In this document: piece by piece, positions 34,701-49,500 of the stretch
Position numbering within the stretch: position 1 is the stretch's first letter
Layout of the letters: every line of letters begins with the position of its first letter
Assembly (NCBI RefSeq): GCF_020740795.1
Contig: NC_067300.1
Coordinates: 1,860,001 to 1,924,000 of the forward strand
Length of the DNA stretch: 64,000 bases
Reading direction: 5' to 3'
DNA from: Apus apus
Lineage: Eukaryota; Chordata; Aves; Apodiformes; Apodidae
Translations under genes and position numbers: made by a program
The notes under the pieces: generated by a model
Database searches by the model: none
What the model was told of the DNA's origin: nothing
Seen by the model: only the letters and a program-made list of their open reading frames with translations

Positions 34701-37700
34701 GATATTTGCCCTCGTGAGGACACTTGTCATCTCTTTTCAGTGCAGGAAAGGCATCCTCAGCATGGGGTGAAGGGTGACCCGTTGTCTTTACACTGCTTGG
34801 GTAGGGTCTGTCCCACACCAGTTGCCCATATATGTCACCTCATGTGCTGTCATGTCATCTCCGAGCCTTTCGTTCCCTGCAATACAGCTGGAGTCAGCAC
34901 CTTGTATGTTAGGGTGGGTTGTCAGGAGTTCTTGGAGGAATGTTGTTCAGGCATCCCATTCTCTGCCTGCCATGCCGAGCTCTGTCCTGCTTCCCTCTTT
35001 TCCTAGGTTTATGGCTGAAGTGGATTTCTTTGCAGCAGAGCTAGGCTGAGCAGATGTTTCAGCTGGGTAGGGTTGGGGTGAACGTGCTCTCTCACGATGG
35101 GTAAGGACAGCAGTGGGCTGTAGGGTGTAAACAAAGCAGTTCTACAGCAGGTTTCTGTGTTGAATCAAAAGTTTCTGGGAAAGGTGAAGGTGGGGCTGGC
35201 TCTAGCAGCCTCTCACTGAAAGAATAAAAAAGCCTGACTGTGCACAGGTCCAGCCTCCTCAGTGGGACTGTGCTCTTCAACTCCATTGTCCCTGCTTAGC
35301 TGGAGACTGCTCAGGTGAGGTCCTGGTCCTGTCTGAAGCAGTGGTGCTTACTGGGGTCACTGGGCCCTCCTGTGGCCTTCTCAGGTGAAGGTACGTAGAG
35401 ATCCTGCCACAGCTGAGTGGGTGACTGGAAGGTGAGGAGTGTAAGGACCATGGAGCCACTGCAGAAGGATGGCAGGATCCCTGAGCAGCCTGTGGTGCTG
35501 CTGCTACAGGACTGGCCTGTCAGAACAAGCTTTCGGGTGGTATTCTCATGAGTGTTTTCCTTATTCCTGTTTAGATATCTATGCCTATATCACTGTTGGT
35601 AACTGTGGCAGCTCTCTGGCCACAGGTCACAGGTCTGGGTCATGTCTCTCTTGACATTAATTTTCACAATGTGATCATGTTGCTTTTCTGCAAGATCTTT
35701 GTGCTCAAGGAGGAGGGGTCTGTTCAGATGTTCAAGGCTGTCAGTCTGTCTTTAGCTGTTTGTCTAGGTGTCTTCACCTTAGCATCAACATGCTCGTTGG
35801 TGTTTGTTCTTTTATTTCTCCCAGTGCCATCTGATCACACAGTGCCTCTGGGACAACAAAAGTCAACTTTCTGACTTGAGTGTGAACTGCTCACCACTTC
35901 ATCACCCACAAATGCCAAACTTCTGCTTTGCTGCTTAGGCTGGCAGGTTATTTTTAAGCACTAGAAGAAAAAACTCCTTTTAAGCCCATTGAAACACATT
36001 GAAGGCATTATTTTCTATTTTGTGAGACCACTTCTTATCTCTACTTAGAATCCTTTTGAAATGCTGGGATTCACAATACCATAAAGGCACCTTTAAAACA
36101 GCCAAGTTATCTTGCATTGGGATAAAAATGCTTTTGTTTCTAAATTTATAGATGGAATTTAGTATCTGCTAATGGGTCTCCATCTATTATTAATTGGTCT
36201 GATCTTTCCCAATGCCCAACACAATCTGCTGGAGTCACTATAAAAATACCAGCCCTGGCCTGAGCCGCTTGGAAACCTGCTCATGCTGCAGGAAAGCTGT
36301 TCTGTGCAAAACCAAAACAGGGCCTGTTGATGTTATTTCTAGTCCTTTGAGAAGATGACTTACTGGTCACATGTGCTGCTATGAGGTCATTAGGAAGTCT
36401 CTCATAGATGAGTTGAGAACCAATGATGCTATTGCAGAAGTATGCTCCCTCTGCGACGCGAGACGCAAAACTCTCGGAAGAGCTTGAGTCTGTAACAGCT
36501 CAGAGTGGGATCTGTTCTTGTGCATATTTGGGCTCATTCCAGTGGAAAAAAAAAAAAAGAAAAAGGCTGTTTTCTGCTTTGCTTTATCCCTAGATTGATT
36601 AGTGAATGTATACCATGGGATCAAGTTACATTTCAGGGGACATCCAACAGAGAGCCAGTTTCTGTGTTGAAGGCAACAATGAGTCTAACTGCACGATCAG
36701 CAGTTTTCTAGCTGTGCTTTGTGCCTTCACAGCACCATCCTTCCCCAGGGAGAGGAGCTCCTTGGATCTGTTTATGAGCTGGGCCATTGCTCTTCCCAGC
36801 ACCGCAGGGGAGTGGGGAGCTTTCTCTAGACCCTTGGTGTTGCTCCTGTGTTTTGCGTCTGCTTTGATGCTTTTACTGATGTCTTTCCTGGATGTCCAGA
36901 GGTACCTTCTGCCACAAACTGCCCTGTGTCCTCCAAAGGGAATTGTTTTGGTGCTGGTTTACCCCAGGGACCTGTATCCAGCTTGGTTGCTGTGCACCAT
37001 TATGTTGGCAGGGTGGGCATCCTTGTTTTGGCAGGAGTTTGCCTTGGAAGTGTGTTATCTGAATCAGTAACACCCTCTTGGAGGAGGGTTTCCCAGGCAG
37101 GAACAGGTCTTGTGTCTTTTCTCTTCCACCCTACTGCTGGTCATGTGTTTCTATCCAAACCATATATGAGCTTTAGAGATTGTCCCCTCCCTCTGAGCTG
37201 ATTAACACACTCAAAGATGGAAAAATTACCCAAGAAGGAAGAAATAAACAGTTTTCTGTTCTTGATACAGAGGTGGATTGTGTGGCTGAGATGGGGTAAG
37301 GAGCCAAGGAGGAAGATGAGAGCAAGGCAGCATCTGACTGCACAAATGCCCATGTCTTACAGCCATATTTCCATCTGGGACTTGGTGTGGGCACAGTGTT
37401 GTTCATGTCTGCTTCCATTTTTTTCTTTTGAATGCCCAAAACACCTGCTACTTCTGTTGATGCTTTGCTGTGATTGCTGCTTGAAGCCAGGTGTGGCAAT
37501 GGGAGTCTTGGAAGAATGGGCTGAATTGCTGCTGTCCCTGCTTCTCAGCCTCCTGCAGTGGAGTTCTTGTGAGTGTCACTCCTGCACCCACTTCCCACCC
37601 TGGCCCTGCTGGCCCCAGGAGGATGATTTCCCATGCTGAGGGGTCCAGATGGGACATCACAGCAGTTCCCTTTCTGAGCAGCTTCCTTGCCAGAGGCAGT

Positions 37701-40700
37701 GCAGCACCTCTGTTTCCCAGTGGGGAAGTCAAAGAACTTGTGCTCTTCAGTCTTCCTCTGCTGTTATTCCTTGCTGCTGGTGTCCTAATTGGGGCTTTAT
37801 ACTGGTGACCCCAGATGATGTTCCTCTCAAACCCCAGTGGCCTTGTCATGGGGGTGAGGGTGGCCCCAGCCTGCTGCAAGGCTGCCACACTCCAGGGCTC
37901 TCCAATGACTGCTCTGCAGCAGATGGTGCTGGAGGTGGAAGGGCTTTGGAATGGATGTTTTGCAGCCCTGTGGCTGTGCCCTGCATTGGTCCCTTACAGG
38001 CTTGTGTGGGTGGTCTCCTCAGGATGCCCGCAGCCTTCTGGCCCCTCTGGTCAGAGCCTCCTGTGGCTCCATCTGCTGTGGTCCTGCTTGTCCTGCCACC
38101 ATGGAGCCTTGGGCAGTGGGGCTCCCACTGTCACCCTTGGTAATTATCTCCCCCCCCAAGTGCCATGTCCTGGTATTAAGTTCTGAATTTTCCTCTATTC
38201 CTATATTTTTAAGTGAAGAGGAAATGACTGGTGTCACACAGCTGTCTGACAGCTGCAGCAGTGAACTTCACTCCTGTGGGACTCCAGCCTGAGGAACAAA
38301 TGGGTGAGCTGTTGCCATGAGCAAGCTTTGAGCCCCACTGCTGGTCTCTCCCTCATCCCGGAAAGACTTTGGAAGTCCAGATGACTGGGATGTGCCCTGC
38401 TCTGCTCTTTGGTTGCAATAATTCCATCAGTTGGCTGGAATTGCTTAATAAATGACTAGTTCTGACTTTGCTTTTTACCTTTCCCCCATGGACAACACAG
38501 GCTGGGGAGGAATGGATGCCGGGAGGACAGTGTGGCCATGCCCTGGCCAGGATTTTTCCTGGGGTGTGCCCGTAGCCGTGTTCAACAAGAAAGGTGCAAG
38601 CTGGCTGTGCTGTGCCGGGGCCTGGCTTGCCCCTGGGACTACATGGGCCCTGCTTCCTGAGCAGGAGAGCTGCTTTATGTTGTGGTTTTACTAAATGAAT
38701 TCAAAGCCTGGCCTTCCTCCAGGCAAAGTCTGGGCCAAGTGCCAGCGGAGCAGCCCCTAGGGAGAGCACTGGAGCAAGGAGGGGCCAACTGCAGGGAAGA
38801 GCAGAGGAATCCAAGAAGGCAGATTTGCCTAGAAAACAGCTCTGTTTCCATCTGCCGGGTCAGGAGTTGCTATAGGAACTGGGATGATAGAGGCAGGGCC
38901 ATCTCCTGGGCCTGTCTGTGTGTGCAGAGGGAGGGAGGAGGGAGGAGTTACTCAAGTTTGAACATATCATGTGTGCTGGTGGAAAGTTGCAAGGAATGTC
39001 GAAACTACAGCCTGGCTCAACCTATGGAGATCAAAAGAGACATGGCAGTCGTTCCCTGTGCTCAGCAGGCCCTGGGCAAGGCAGGTAGGGTCCTTCCAGC
39101 TTAACTCTGCTCTCAGTTTGCCATCAGCTCTCTCCCGTGGGGGTTTCTGTTGTTGGATAAAGCACAAACGCCTTTGGAGCCGTCTCGGAAGTGGAGGGGG
39201 GTTTGTAGAGGTGGCAGTGCTGGGAGGTGAAGGTTTTTCTTCTTGGACTGGTAGGGAGGTGGTGGTTTTTTGAGCCCTATTTTTCCTCCTGTGGCTGCAA
39301 GAGGGTTCACAGATCATGGGTATTCCCACAGTGCTGTGTGCCCGGGGCCCTCTGGGACCCGCCAGAGCTTTTGTTGGGCAGAAATGTGAAGCTGGCTGGT
39401 GTTGTTCTCCCAGGCAGAAGGGATTTCTGGGGTTGTGGCTCTCTGGGAAAGCCCACAGTGCCTGAGTGCTGTCAGTTGTGCTTGTCTGAAATGTTTCAGG
39501 GCTCAGGCTGAGTCAGATATGCAAGAACTGGGGCTGGCAGCGAGTGGCTTGTGGACAGTGGGAAAGTGGAGGGGACAATGTGCTCCTGCCCTCCCAGCTC
39601 CAGCAGCTCCAGCCCCGTGCAAGTTCCGGGGCTGCATGTTGCCTGCGTTTGCTCCCCTCTTCTCCTGAGGAGAGGCAGAGCTCCCTGTCCCCTCCTGATG
39701 CACCTACTGCAATTTTTATCACTGTCAAACTTCCTCAGACTCATGTTTAGCCTAAAACACAAGAATGTCATTATGCAGAAAGCTGCTTCCTAGAATCTGT
39801 GTTGTTAGGTTTAACTATGGGGCTGTCCAGAAGCAACCCTTCCAGATAAAAGCTGATTCTATCTCCAGTAAACTCATTTTTTTCAGGGGCTGAGAACTTT
39901 CTAAAACAGCCAGGTTTCCACCAGGGTCACTTATTCTCAGGTATTTATTTAATAGGTTTGGCTGAAATTTCATCTGCCCTTTTTGTGTCAACAGAGGATA
40001 ATCACTGCAAAAAAAAAGAAAGAGAAAGGTGGGTAGTGTTGTTTCTCTTCTTGAGAAGCTGCACAGTAAGCTGCCAAAAACTGAAAGACAATCTCCATAG
40101 AGAGCTGTGGAGCTTGCCAAACTGGATTAGATCATGGCCCACCTACTCAGGCACCCATCTTATCTCGGGCAGAGGCTGCCTGGCACATGGCACACAAAAT
40201 CCCAAGAGCTTGGATGCAGGCAAATGTGGAATAACCTGCCTGTATAGGAGAGAACCTCCTGGTCACGTTAATTACTGGCTTGCTTATGCCTGGCTGGATG
40301 AAAATTTATATTCAGTGTGCTCTTTCTTTTACTCTGCTAATGGAATCACAGATGTTCTTATTATGTAGATCCACTTCCAATCTTTTATTGAATTACTCCC
40401 ACATTGCTCTGTGGCAATATGTCCCAGAGGCTTAATGTGCATGGTATGCTGTGGAATTTCATTTGCTCAGTTTGAATTTGTTGGGTTTTAATTTCAGTCC
40501 ATTTTCAATATGGAAAAGAGGTAAATAGGATCTTTTTTTGTCTAGGTGTTATTGTTTTACATATTTCTTCCCAACCCCCCCATTTCTTCTGTTTCTCTCC
40601 TGTTTGCCTCAAACAGTCCCAGGATTTTTCCTACAGCTACCTGCTTTCTGTGTAATTGTTACATCTTATTGCATCTCTGTGGGCTCTTGTTTTCTGGTCT

Positions 40701-43284
40701 AGAAATTTTTTCTGGAGAAAATTGGATCAGAATTGGCCATTCTGGCTTTCCATAGCTGAGAAATGCTGCTAGAGCTTTTTCAGTCTTGTCTTTTCCTTTG
40801 TTTACAAAGTGTTTGGTTTGATTGCTTGAAATACACTGGGGCAAGCAAAGATCTTTTCTGAACTGTCTGTAGTCATGCTGGGTATTTTGCTGGAACATTT
40901 GGTTAATGGTAATTTCACCTCTGTATGTGAGAAGTTAAATTTTGCCTTGTGGAGTTGTCAATAGTTAACCCAGCAGAAGATGGATGGACCTGCCTGGAAA
41001 TCCCCACTGGAATCTCCAGGCTTGATGCAACAGTTTCTGTAGGTGTTGCACTCGCTGCTCCCAGCTTTGCCAGACACTTTAAAAATTAAACTTTAAAACC
41101 ACTTTGTGTCATAAGCAAAGTTGGTTTAAGCAGAATATAACAGCTGTGTGTGCCCAGACTTTGCTTTCTGGGTTGGATGCAGTGATGCATGTTCTGCTCA
41201 GCCTCCTAGGAGGTGGTGCCTGCTGGGGGGACAGCCAGCCTTGTCCCCTCTGGCTCAGGGCAGGAGCACTTTCCACTTGCTGCTTTTTGGTGTTGGTTGT
41301 AATTTTGATCTGTGGAATGCAGTAAGTGATGCTAATTTTTGCCTTTTTCTGATATTGGAAAAGCTTCTTCAAGTCTGATGGTTTGGTTTGGGTTTTTTTT
41401 TGTAGATGTACAGTGTGGCTTTTCACATTTATAAACACTTTTTTTTTGGTAAGATTACAACAGAGCCTGTAGTGTTCCAGGAGCTAAGGTCTGGCTGCCA
41501 GTGACAGGTGCACTGAATTTTTATTTTATGAATATGAAGAGACATTTTACAAAACACATAAAAAGCTTTTGGTAGCATCAGCATTTCTGTGGTGGTTTGA
41601 TGGAAACTAGACGACCAGCTAAATTAGTGGATGTTCCAAAATAGTGTTTCTGGTTTGATTTTCACTGAACCATCTCTTGGAGTTTGGCTTCCACCCTTGC
41701 AAAATCCAGCAGCTTGGTGCTGGGTACTATGTGCTGCTCCATGTGACTTGGTTTGCTTCCCTTCTGGTTTTGCAAAGAGTCTGTCCCAGTAATCATTGTT
41801 TTTATCTTTTAAAAGAATCAACTAGGAGCAATTTGCAAATAAAAGTTGTAGATAAGTAGCAGTTACTGTAAAAGAAGTACTTTGGAAAGTAGACAACTTA
41901 AAGCTAAAGATAACTGGAGAAGCGTAGCAAGTATCTCAGGGCAGTGAGAAATATTTTAATACCTATATAGCAAAATAAATGTAATCACTGGTGTTTATAT
42001 TGTTGGGAAAGGTAAAAAACCAAACACCTGATTGCTAATAATAATGCTGAAAAGTAAAACCTCTCCATGCTTGAGGAGAAGCTGGACAATATACTGTCCT
42101 TTATGAGGATATAGAAATACCTTCTGCACTGGTAAAGAGAGAGGGTGTTAAACACCAGATACCATTTTAAAGTCTTTGAAACTTGAACAAGATTGGAACC
42201 TGTTCGTTTAGAACAAATTGGCAAAGCAGCTTCCTGAATCCTGGCTGCTGCAGTGTAATAAATCTGGGAAGACCGAAGGAGTTCCAGAAGTTTGGGGAAA
42301 ACATGTTATGGCAATGTTTTAAAGTAGAGTGGGAGCAGGTAACCAGCAGGCAGTTGGGACTAACCTCCATCCAGAGCCAGACATAGGGAAGCTGGTGCAT
42401 TAGTAAATCAATGTCAAATTAAAGAAAGAACATGCTCAGTGATCCGTGTGCTCTGATGGAAAGCAGATCACGTCCAAAAAGTCTTCAGGTTGTGGTTTTT
42501 AATGAGATTGCTGGATGGGTTGCCAAAAGTAACTGCCTTGACATCATGTACCTGGATCCCGACAAAGTTCCCCTGCTGTTGACCAGACCCTACAGCTCCC
42601 AGGACGCTGAAGGGACTCTGCTTTGGAAGCAGGAGCCTGTCAGGTCCCTGGGGCAGCTCCTGGGCAGAGCAGTGAAGGCAGCTCCTCCTTGTCTGATCCC
42701 TGACATATCCTTACCCTCTGCTAGGGTACCCCACCACTGCTGGTAGCTGGTGGGCTCTGAGCCCAACACCCTCCTGAGCAGTTTTGGTGGTACCCTGTCT
42801 GTGTTGGCTGTTGGTGTAAGCAGTCCTGCCCTCTTCTGTGCCCAAGTGGCAGTGTCTCAGCTTCCATTTCACTACTATGTTGAGTCGGTTGATTCACAAG
42901 TGCCACTTGATACCTCTCAAAAATAGTTACCAGTGGGAATGTGATCCACGTAATGCTTTACAGAGGGCTATGGAGTAGTGCTCCAGCCAAGCTCTGGTGT
43001 GGGACTCAGATATTCTTCCATGAAGAAGCTGGTGGGAATCACAGCAAAACCCAGCCAGAGCTGCCCCACTGCCTGGATGGGCCTCAGTTGCACAAATGGT
43101 GACTTGGGAGAAAATATTAAGTAACCTTATCCTGAAATTTGGCTTCACTGAGAAGGCTGATGGAGCCAGAGTGGTTTAGTCAGGACAAGAGAAGGCTTTA
43201 AGATACTCAAGAGCAGATGATCAGGATGACAGAAACAAGCCCTTAACTGAGGTGTGTGGCAGGAGGGCTGACAATGATCATTGA

Positions 43285-43520
43285 CTGAAATAACAGGACC
43301 TTCTGCCTCAGCATAAGGAGGAGGGAAGTTTTCCCTCTGCAGTCAAGCAGTGAAAGAGGTTGTCCAGAGGGGAGCCTCTATCCTTGGAGGTTTTTAATAC
43401 CCAGCTGGACAAAGTCCTGCACAGGCTGCTTCAAAATTGGTGCTAACCCTGCTTTGAGCAGGAGGTGGGATTAGATCCTCTCCTGGGGATCTCCTCCAGC
43501 CTGAGTAATTCTGTGACTCA
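43285..43520 (+). mobile_element. CR1 LINE 3' fragment (plus strand)
   Basis: Reads in sense direction: GAAAGAGGTTGTCCAGAGGG, CTATCCTTGGAGGTTTTTAA, then AGCAGGAGGTGGGATTAGAT and CTCCAGCCTGAGTAATTCTG. These are the ordered blocks of a CR1 3' end. Moderately diverged. Confidence 0.8.
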
Positions 43521-46500
43521 GTAACCTGATCTCCTTCTCAATGCAAGTTTGAGTACAATTAAGTAAAAGGTTATGGGGGAGCCCCTTGAGAACAGGGAGG
43601 GAGGAAGGTGGTTTAGATTGAGTGCTCTTAATACTCCATCTGTCATCTGTGTGGTTAACGTGTCAGATATATGGTTGCTATGTGAGACTCTCGCAGTGGA
43701 AGGTTGTAGGTCTTGAGAGGGCTGTTGCTAACTTGGAGTTGATACGTTTTAAGGACAGTTTAAAAAAAAAGAAAATAAAGTAACCTCCAAAAAAAAAAGC
43801 TGGAGAGAGAGGCCATTCTAAGGAATAGAGTGAAAATGTCTATGTGCCAGGTGCTTTCTGGTGCCTGTTCTGTGTGGGAAGGAAGCTCTGACAAGGGACA
43901 GTGATCACAGCTACTCAGACAGGGAGAAGGGAGATAACTGGGGCTTTGACTTTGGGTACATCTTCTCCTGCCACTTCAGCCCTCCCTGTGTCACCTGTCA
44001 TACAGAATAGCAGGGCTGGAGCCTGGAGGCTGCTCCTCAGCTGAGGGGACCTGTCTTTTGGTGGGCTTGCTGGAGTTCAGTGAGACTCCCCCTGCCCCTG
44101 CTACTGGGTTTAGGTTTCGGGTTCCTGCAGGACACTGTGTGTTCATGTCCTGTGTAAAGTCACAACATGCCTGGCAGGCCTGACTGGGTCCTGGGAAGTT
44201 CCTCCAGGTTCCTCAGTTGAGATAAGCACAGAGAATCCTTGCCTGGGAGTTGATGGGAAAGGGCAGCTACATTTTTGAGTTAGCTGAGCTAAAAACCTCT
44301 TCTTGTTAGTACAATGAATTGCATTTCCTTGTCTTTGGCTTTGCCTTTCTAATGGTTTCTAATTTGGGCCTCGTTACTTTGATGGATTAAATTACATTTG
44401 TTCAAATATCCCTACGTTGGGTTTTGTGCCAAATGTGCTCTGTGCAGTTTCACAAAGCCAGGACACCCCACTCCTGTGGGACTGGCCAACAGGCAATGGG
44501 AAAATGTTAGAGGATTTGTGGGTCTCCAGCTCCTTTGCATAAACACCCACATCTCTGTCCAGGCTGTAGGTAAGGCAATCCTTCAAGCTCGGATCCACGG
44601 GCTGAACCTTCTCCCAGTGTTAAATGGCTGTGTCATGGGTGACTGCAATGCTGGTCTTCTCCTAAAATCTAGCAAGAGTGAGGTGTCACTTTTTTCATAA
44701 TAGCGCCATTAGATGTTTGGCTACGATGTGGAAAACGAGGTTCAAACCCTTCTCAGCCTCAGGGCAGTCCTATCTGGACATAATTTTGTGGTGTCACTGC
44801 TCCCTCCCTACATCCCCCACCACATTCCTAGCGTTGCCAGGGGTTTGTGCTCTTCCTGGCCCTCTCTATTGGTGCCCGTATCGAAGAACTCCTGTTGCAA
44901 CTCGTGCTTCATGCCAGGATCTTGCTGGACTTGCCAAGCTCCTCTGTTGCTGTCTGATGTGTTGATTTTTGATGTCACTCTTTGTACTTGGTTTGCCCAG
45001 GTGACACCCATGTGTCATGCAGAGGCCTCTTCCTGTGCTGCCTGGTTGACTGAATCTGGGGTTGGCCGTGGAGACCACGTTTCAAGTGCACCTAAGGGAA
45101 AACTTGTTGTCACCTGCACGTATGCATGGCTGTCCTGGTACTGGTCCCATCCACTGGGGTGGCTGTCTTCCCAGGCCAGCAGGCCTGCTCTGCCTTTTCC
45201 AATCTTATGGCAGTTTTCCGTAGAAATTACCACCTTTCCATAAGATTGTTGTCCCTGTGCACCCTTTATGTGTGCTATTGAAGTTGCAAAGGTGGAATCA
45301 TTGTTAATGATACATAGGGATGTATAGGAAGGAGATGACTGGGGCATAAAAGCCCTCTTAAAAAACCAGAATTGACACCAGCAGCAAGAAGTATTTAAAT
45401 TGGAAGCTAAACAAAGCATTTGGAGAGGTGATCAGAAATCTTTCTGATAAGCATTTTCAGCAGCAAATTCTGTTTGGTCTGAACTGGAGCTGCATGGGCT
45501 GGAAGTGTTGAACTCCAGAGGAAGACTTCTGGGTTTGGGGTGTCTCAGATAAATTCTGAGGCAAAGAGAAATGTTCTTCTGTCATACTGAAGCCAGAAGA
45601 ATGGAAATCACACTTTCCAGCCTCTATTACTTCAGGCTCCGGATATTGTCCCAATTAGTAGCTGGTCTGTTTTCTCTTTGAATTCCTTTAGGAATGCTGG
45701 AAGATACTGTCCAGTCCTCCTGATGGTTCCTGAACCTCCTCTGAGGACACTTTTGTTGAGGATAGATCCTCTTGGACTGCACAGAGAGTGCAGCTCTGAG
45801 TCTTGATTGGTGACTCTGGAGTTTCTTGGCATGGTGCTGGGCATCCATAACAGGATTCCTGCAGCAGCCCCTGGTGTCCTGCTCCCAGCTAATGATCTGC
45901 AAAGGAACCAGTTAAAACAAATGCCTGTTGCAGTTGGGATCTAGAGAGGCTCACAAACGTGCCAGACCTCCATAATGGATCTCTGGAGGGAGAACAGTAC
46001 CTGGAGGAGCTCCAATTCCCACCTTCTTCATGCACATCACTAAAGAATAGCTCCTTCCTGTGCCCACTGTGCTGTTGCTCTCGGGCCCCGAGCTGGGCTG
46101 GGGACATGGCTGCTCTGGGGAGAGGTGGCTTGGCTTGTTACACATGGTCTCTGCTGGGTATGTTGGGAAAAACTGCCCTCTTTTGCATTTCTTTGTGAGT
46201 TTTTCAGCTAGTATGTATTTTTTTTTCCACTCTCACAATGATTGTAACAGGATTTTATTCTCCTGCAGCCAGCTGTTAGCAATTAGCAACTTGATCCATT
46301 CAGTCCTGAGAACAGAGTTTAACGCTTTCTTGTCTCTGTGAGGATGTTGCTAATCCTGTTTTTGCTGGTTTCGGGCTTGTGCTGCAGTTTTGGCACTTGC
46401 TGTGTATGTGTGGGCAGAGCAGGAAGAAAGGCAGGAGTACAACAGGGAAGGCTAATGCAGTTGAAAGAGCTACAAAGAGAAGTATCGAGTTGTCTACCCA

Positions 46501-49500
46501 GAAAAAAATCATTAGGAGGATGATTTCCAAGCAGTTTGTACAGAGGCCTGTATTTAGTAGTATATTCCAGCATGTTCTAGCACTGGAAGTGTGCACTTTG
46601 GGAATCCAGTCTACAACTAGCTGAGATACAGACTCAGCAGAAATCAACATCAGTAGATCTTCAAACAGCAGGTTCCAGCAGGATGAGCTCCTGAGCTGAG
46701 GCTCCTCTCAGTTATGAGATGGGAGTGAAAAACGCTCCTGGTGTCCTTTCTCTAGAGGAGATTAGAAATGACACTGTGTGCAGCAGCTCTCCTGGAACAC
46801 CCAGACATGCATTTTGGTGGTCCAGGTCTGGGAACCAAGTGTGGTGGGAAGAGCAAACTTAGCACAGCTTGAACCCAGCTGCTGGGTCCCTGTGTAATGC
46901 TGAACTGCTGGACATAGCTTGTCACTGCCACATATGGAGGTGAGAACTTGTCTCATCAAGTTGTGGCCACCTGGGAGTGATGAGGCCAGTCCAGGCCAAG
47001 CATTCAGGTTCCCTTTGTCATCACTGGAAATAGATGTGTTCCAAGAGGATTCATCCTGAATGCTCTTTAGACAAGGACCAAATTGAAAGCCAGGTCTGGA
47101 GGCACAGGTGAGATCTAGAGCCAGCTCTGAAGGTTTTCTTTCCTCTTCTGGAGGCAAGGCTGGCCTCTGTGGCCCCACGTTCCAGTTATGACTTGCAGTT
47201 CCCCCAAGCTACCCTGTTTCTGTTTGATCTGCTGAGCTCCATGTACCCATCAAGTATCCTGGGAAGCCTCCAGTCCACAAGGTGCTGCCTGCAACCCACA
47301 GGACAGGGTGGGACAGACCTGAGCCACCCCAAGCAAGTGCCCATTGCTGGCTCAGGGGCAGGAGTTGACATGGTGCTTGGACATTTCTGTATTACTTCCC
47401 TTGTCCACTCTCCACCCTGTTCCTTCTCCCCTCTTGTTAAATTTGACATTCTGATCGTTGCATTCAAGTGGTTCAATGATGTCACTGGCTTGGTGGCAAT
47501 ACAATAGGTGTGCATTGGAATGTGGGGTGAGCTTTGCGTAAAGCAAATAGATGCTTAAGTTATGGTGTTTGGGTTGTGCCTGCTGAAGTGAGATAATGTT
47601 GCTGTTTGGGTTACACATCACTGGTGGGTTGCTGGTGGCCACTGTCATGGCTTTGCTCACATGTTGTTTTGAGAGGATGACAAACTTAGCACATCCACTC
47701 TTTTGTCAGAAGACCAAATCCTTGTGCTAAGACTCAGTATTTCTTGGGGTGGTGGCTGATCCAGGCTAGGGTGTGGGCTCTGTGCTGACAACAGTGCTGC
47801 TTTGTCCCTGTGCTCCCCTGCAGGCACCTGCCTCCCTGCTGGTGGTCCTTCTTTGCTGGGCTTTTGGATCAATTGGGAAGCCAAGGCATCTGGACACCCA
47901 CAGAGGTGTCTGGGGTTGCTGTCATTTCTCTCTTGCTTCAGCAGCAGGCTCTGGTCCTCACAGAGCCATGTGTGATTGCTCCTTCAGTGCTTTCTGGCCA
48001 CAGTTTCCCTTAACCCTGCCCATGCTACAGAGGGAGCTCCCAGGGTGCTTGGGTGAGTGCTGGCCTGTGTCTTGAGAGCTGCCTGTTTGCCAGGCTCAGT
48101 TTCTGGACTCTGAAGGAGATGATGAGGACATGGAACATGTGTGTTCTCATCCTCTGCCATCTGAGGGCTCCCATAATAGCTGGCAGCTTTTATTGACCTG
48201 GGAGATGTTCCTAAGCTGCTGTTCTGATACCAGGGTCTCCTCAGCAACTTGCAGCTCTGTTCTGTGGCTGGACTAGATCTTCTCCAGCCCAGGCTACACT
48301 CACATAGTGGGCAGACAGCTGGGCCATGGCTGGCACACCATACACCACCAAACAGCTCTCTGCCATGTTTCCCATCACCTCCTTCAGGAATATGGCTGAA
48401 GTTAGAGCTGAAATGTTCCTGACACTCAAGTTTCTCAGGTCCTGTGGGAGAGCAGTCTCATCTAGTGCTGAACCCTCCACAGTTCCCTTTGAGAGTCCTG
48501 CTTTGGGAGCCTCTGGGCCACCCTAGCAAACTGCCTGCATAGATTAGCATCCACCTGGTCTTTCTTCAAGCTCTACTGCAAAAATGCCTTTACAAAATCT
48601 CCCTCCACATGGCTACAAGAAGTTGCTGCTCTGTGGGTACATAGTCTGTCATGGGATGGTGGGAATTGGTGTGTTTCCATCAGAGATAACCCCTCCCCCC
48701 CGTTTCAGGGGGAAAGACAACTTTGAGTGCACACACAGCTTGAGAGTCCTTGGTCTAAACCTCTTCTGATGGCCAGACCCTCCTGCTGAGATGTGGGCTG
48801 CCTTTTCTCTCCAGTGCTTTGCTTTTGCACACTCACTACCCAAGATGCTGCAAAATCACAGAACCTTGTGGTCACCCTCCTCCCAGCCCTGGCCAGGGTG
48901 CTCCCATGGAGCACAAGAGGTGGCTGAAGCAGAAGGGGGGTGCTGGCAATTTTTAGGCTCCTTTTTTGGGTTTGCTTGTGTTGTCTCTTGGCCTGTCACA
49001 GCACTGGGCACACCCACCCATCAGTAGTTTCTCTTCCTGCATGAGCATTTGGCTTGTTTCCCAAGGCTGCCCTTAGTTGTTTTTCAGGCTCAGAGCCATC
49101 TTTTCTGACTGAATCCAGCAGGGACAATGGCCAGTAGCAAATCCTTAGGAAAGAGAATAAAAACAGGGCAAGCCTCAGTGATTCTAACCCTGATTTAGCT
49201 TCTGGGCGTCTAGCAACCCGCAGCTGGGGGATTTCCCGAGCCAAAGGTTTTACCTTTGGATTTAAGAAGCTGTGGTGTGTCTTTCTGTTGTGAATATAAC
49301 CAATTGTTTGGGTATCCATGGCAACTCAGGGCTGTGACCTGTGCAATTTAATTATGTGGGGTGGAAAAAATACAGCCTTTTGTTACAAATCTTTGAGCTA
49401 ATGGCATCTGATGCTCTGGTGTTCGTACACGCATGTATGCACTGCCATAGTGATGGTCTCTTTATCTTCCTTTCCTAACAAATCCTAACATTCAGTTTTG

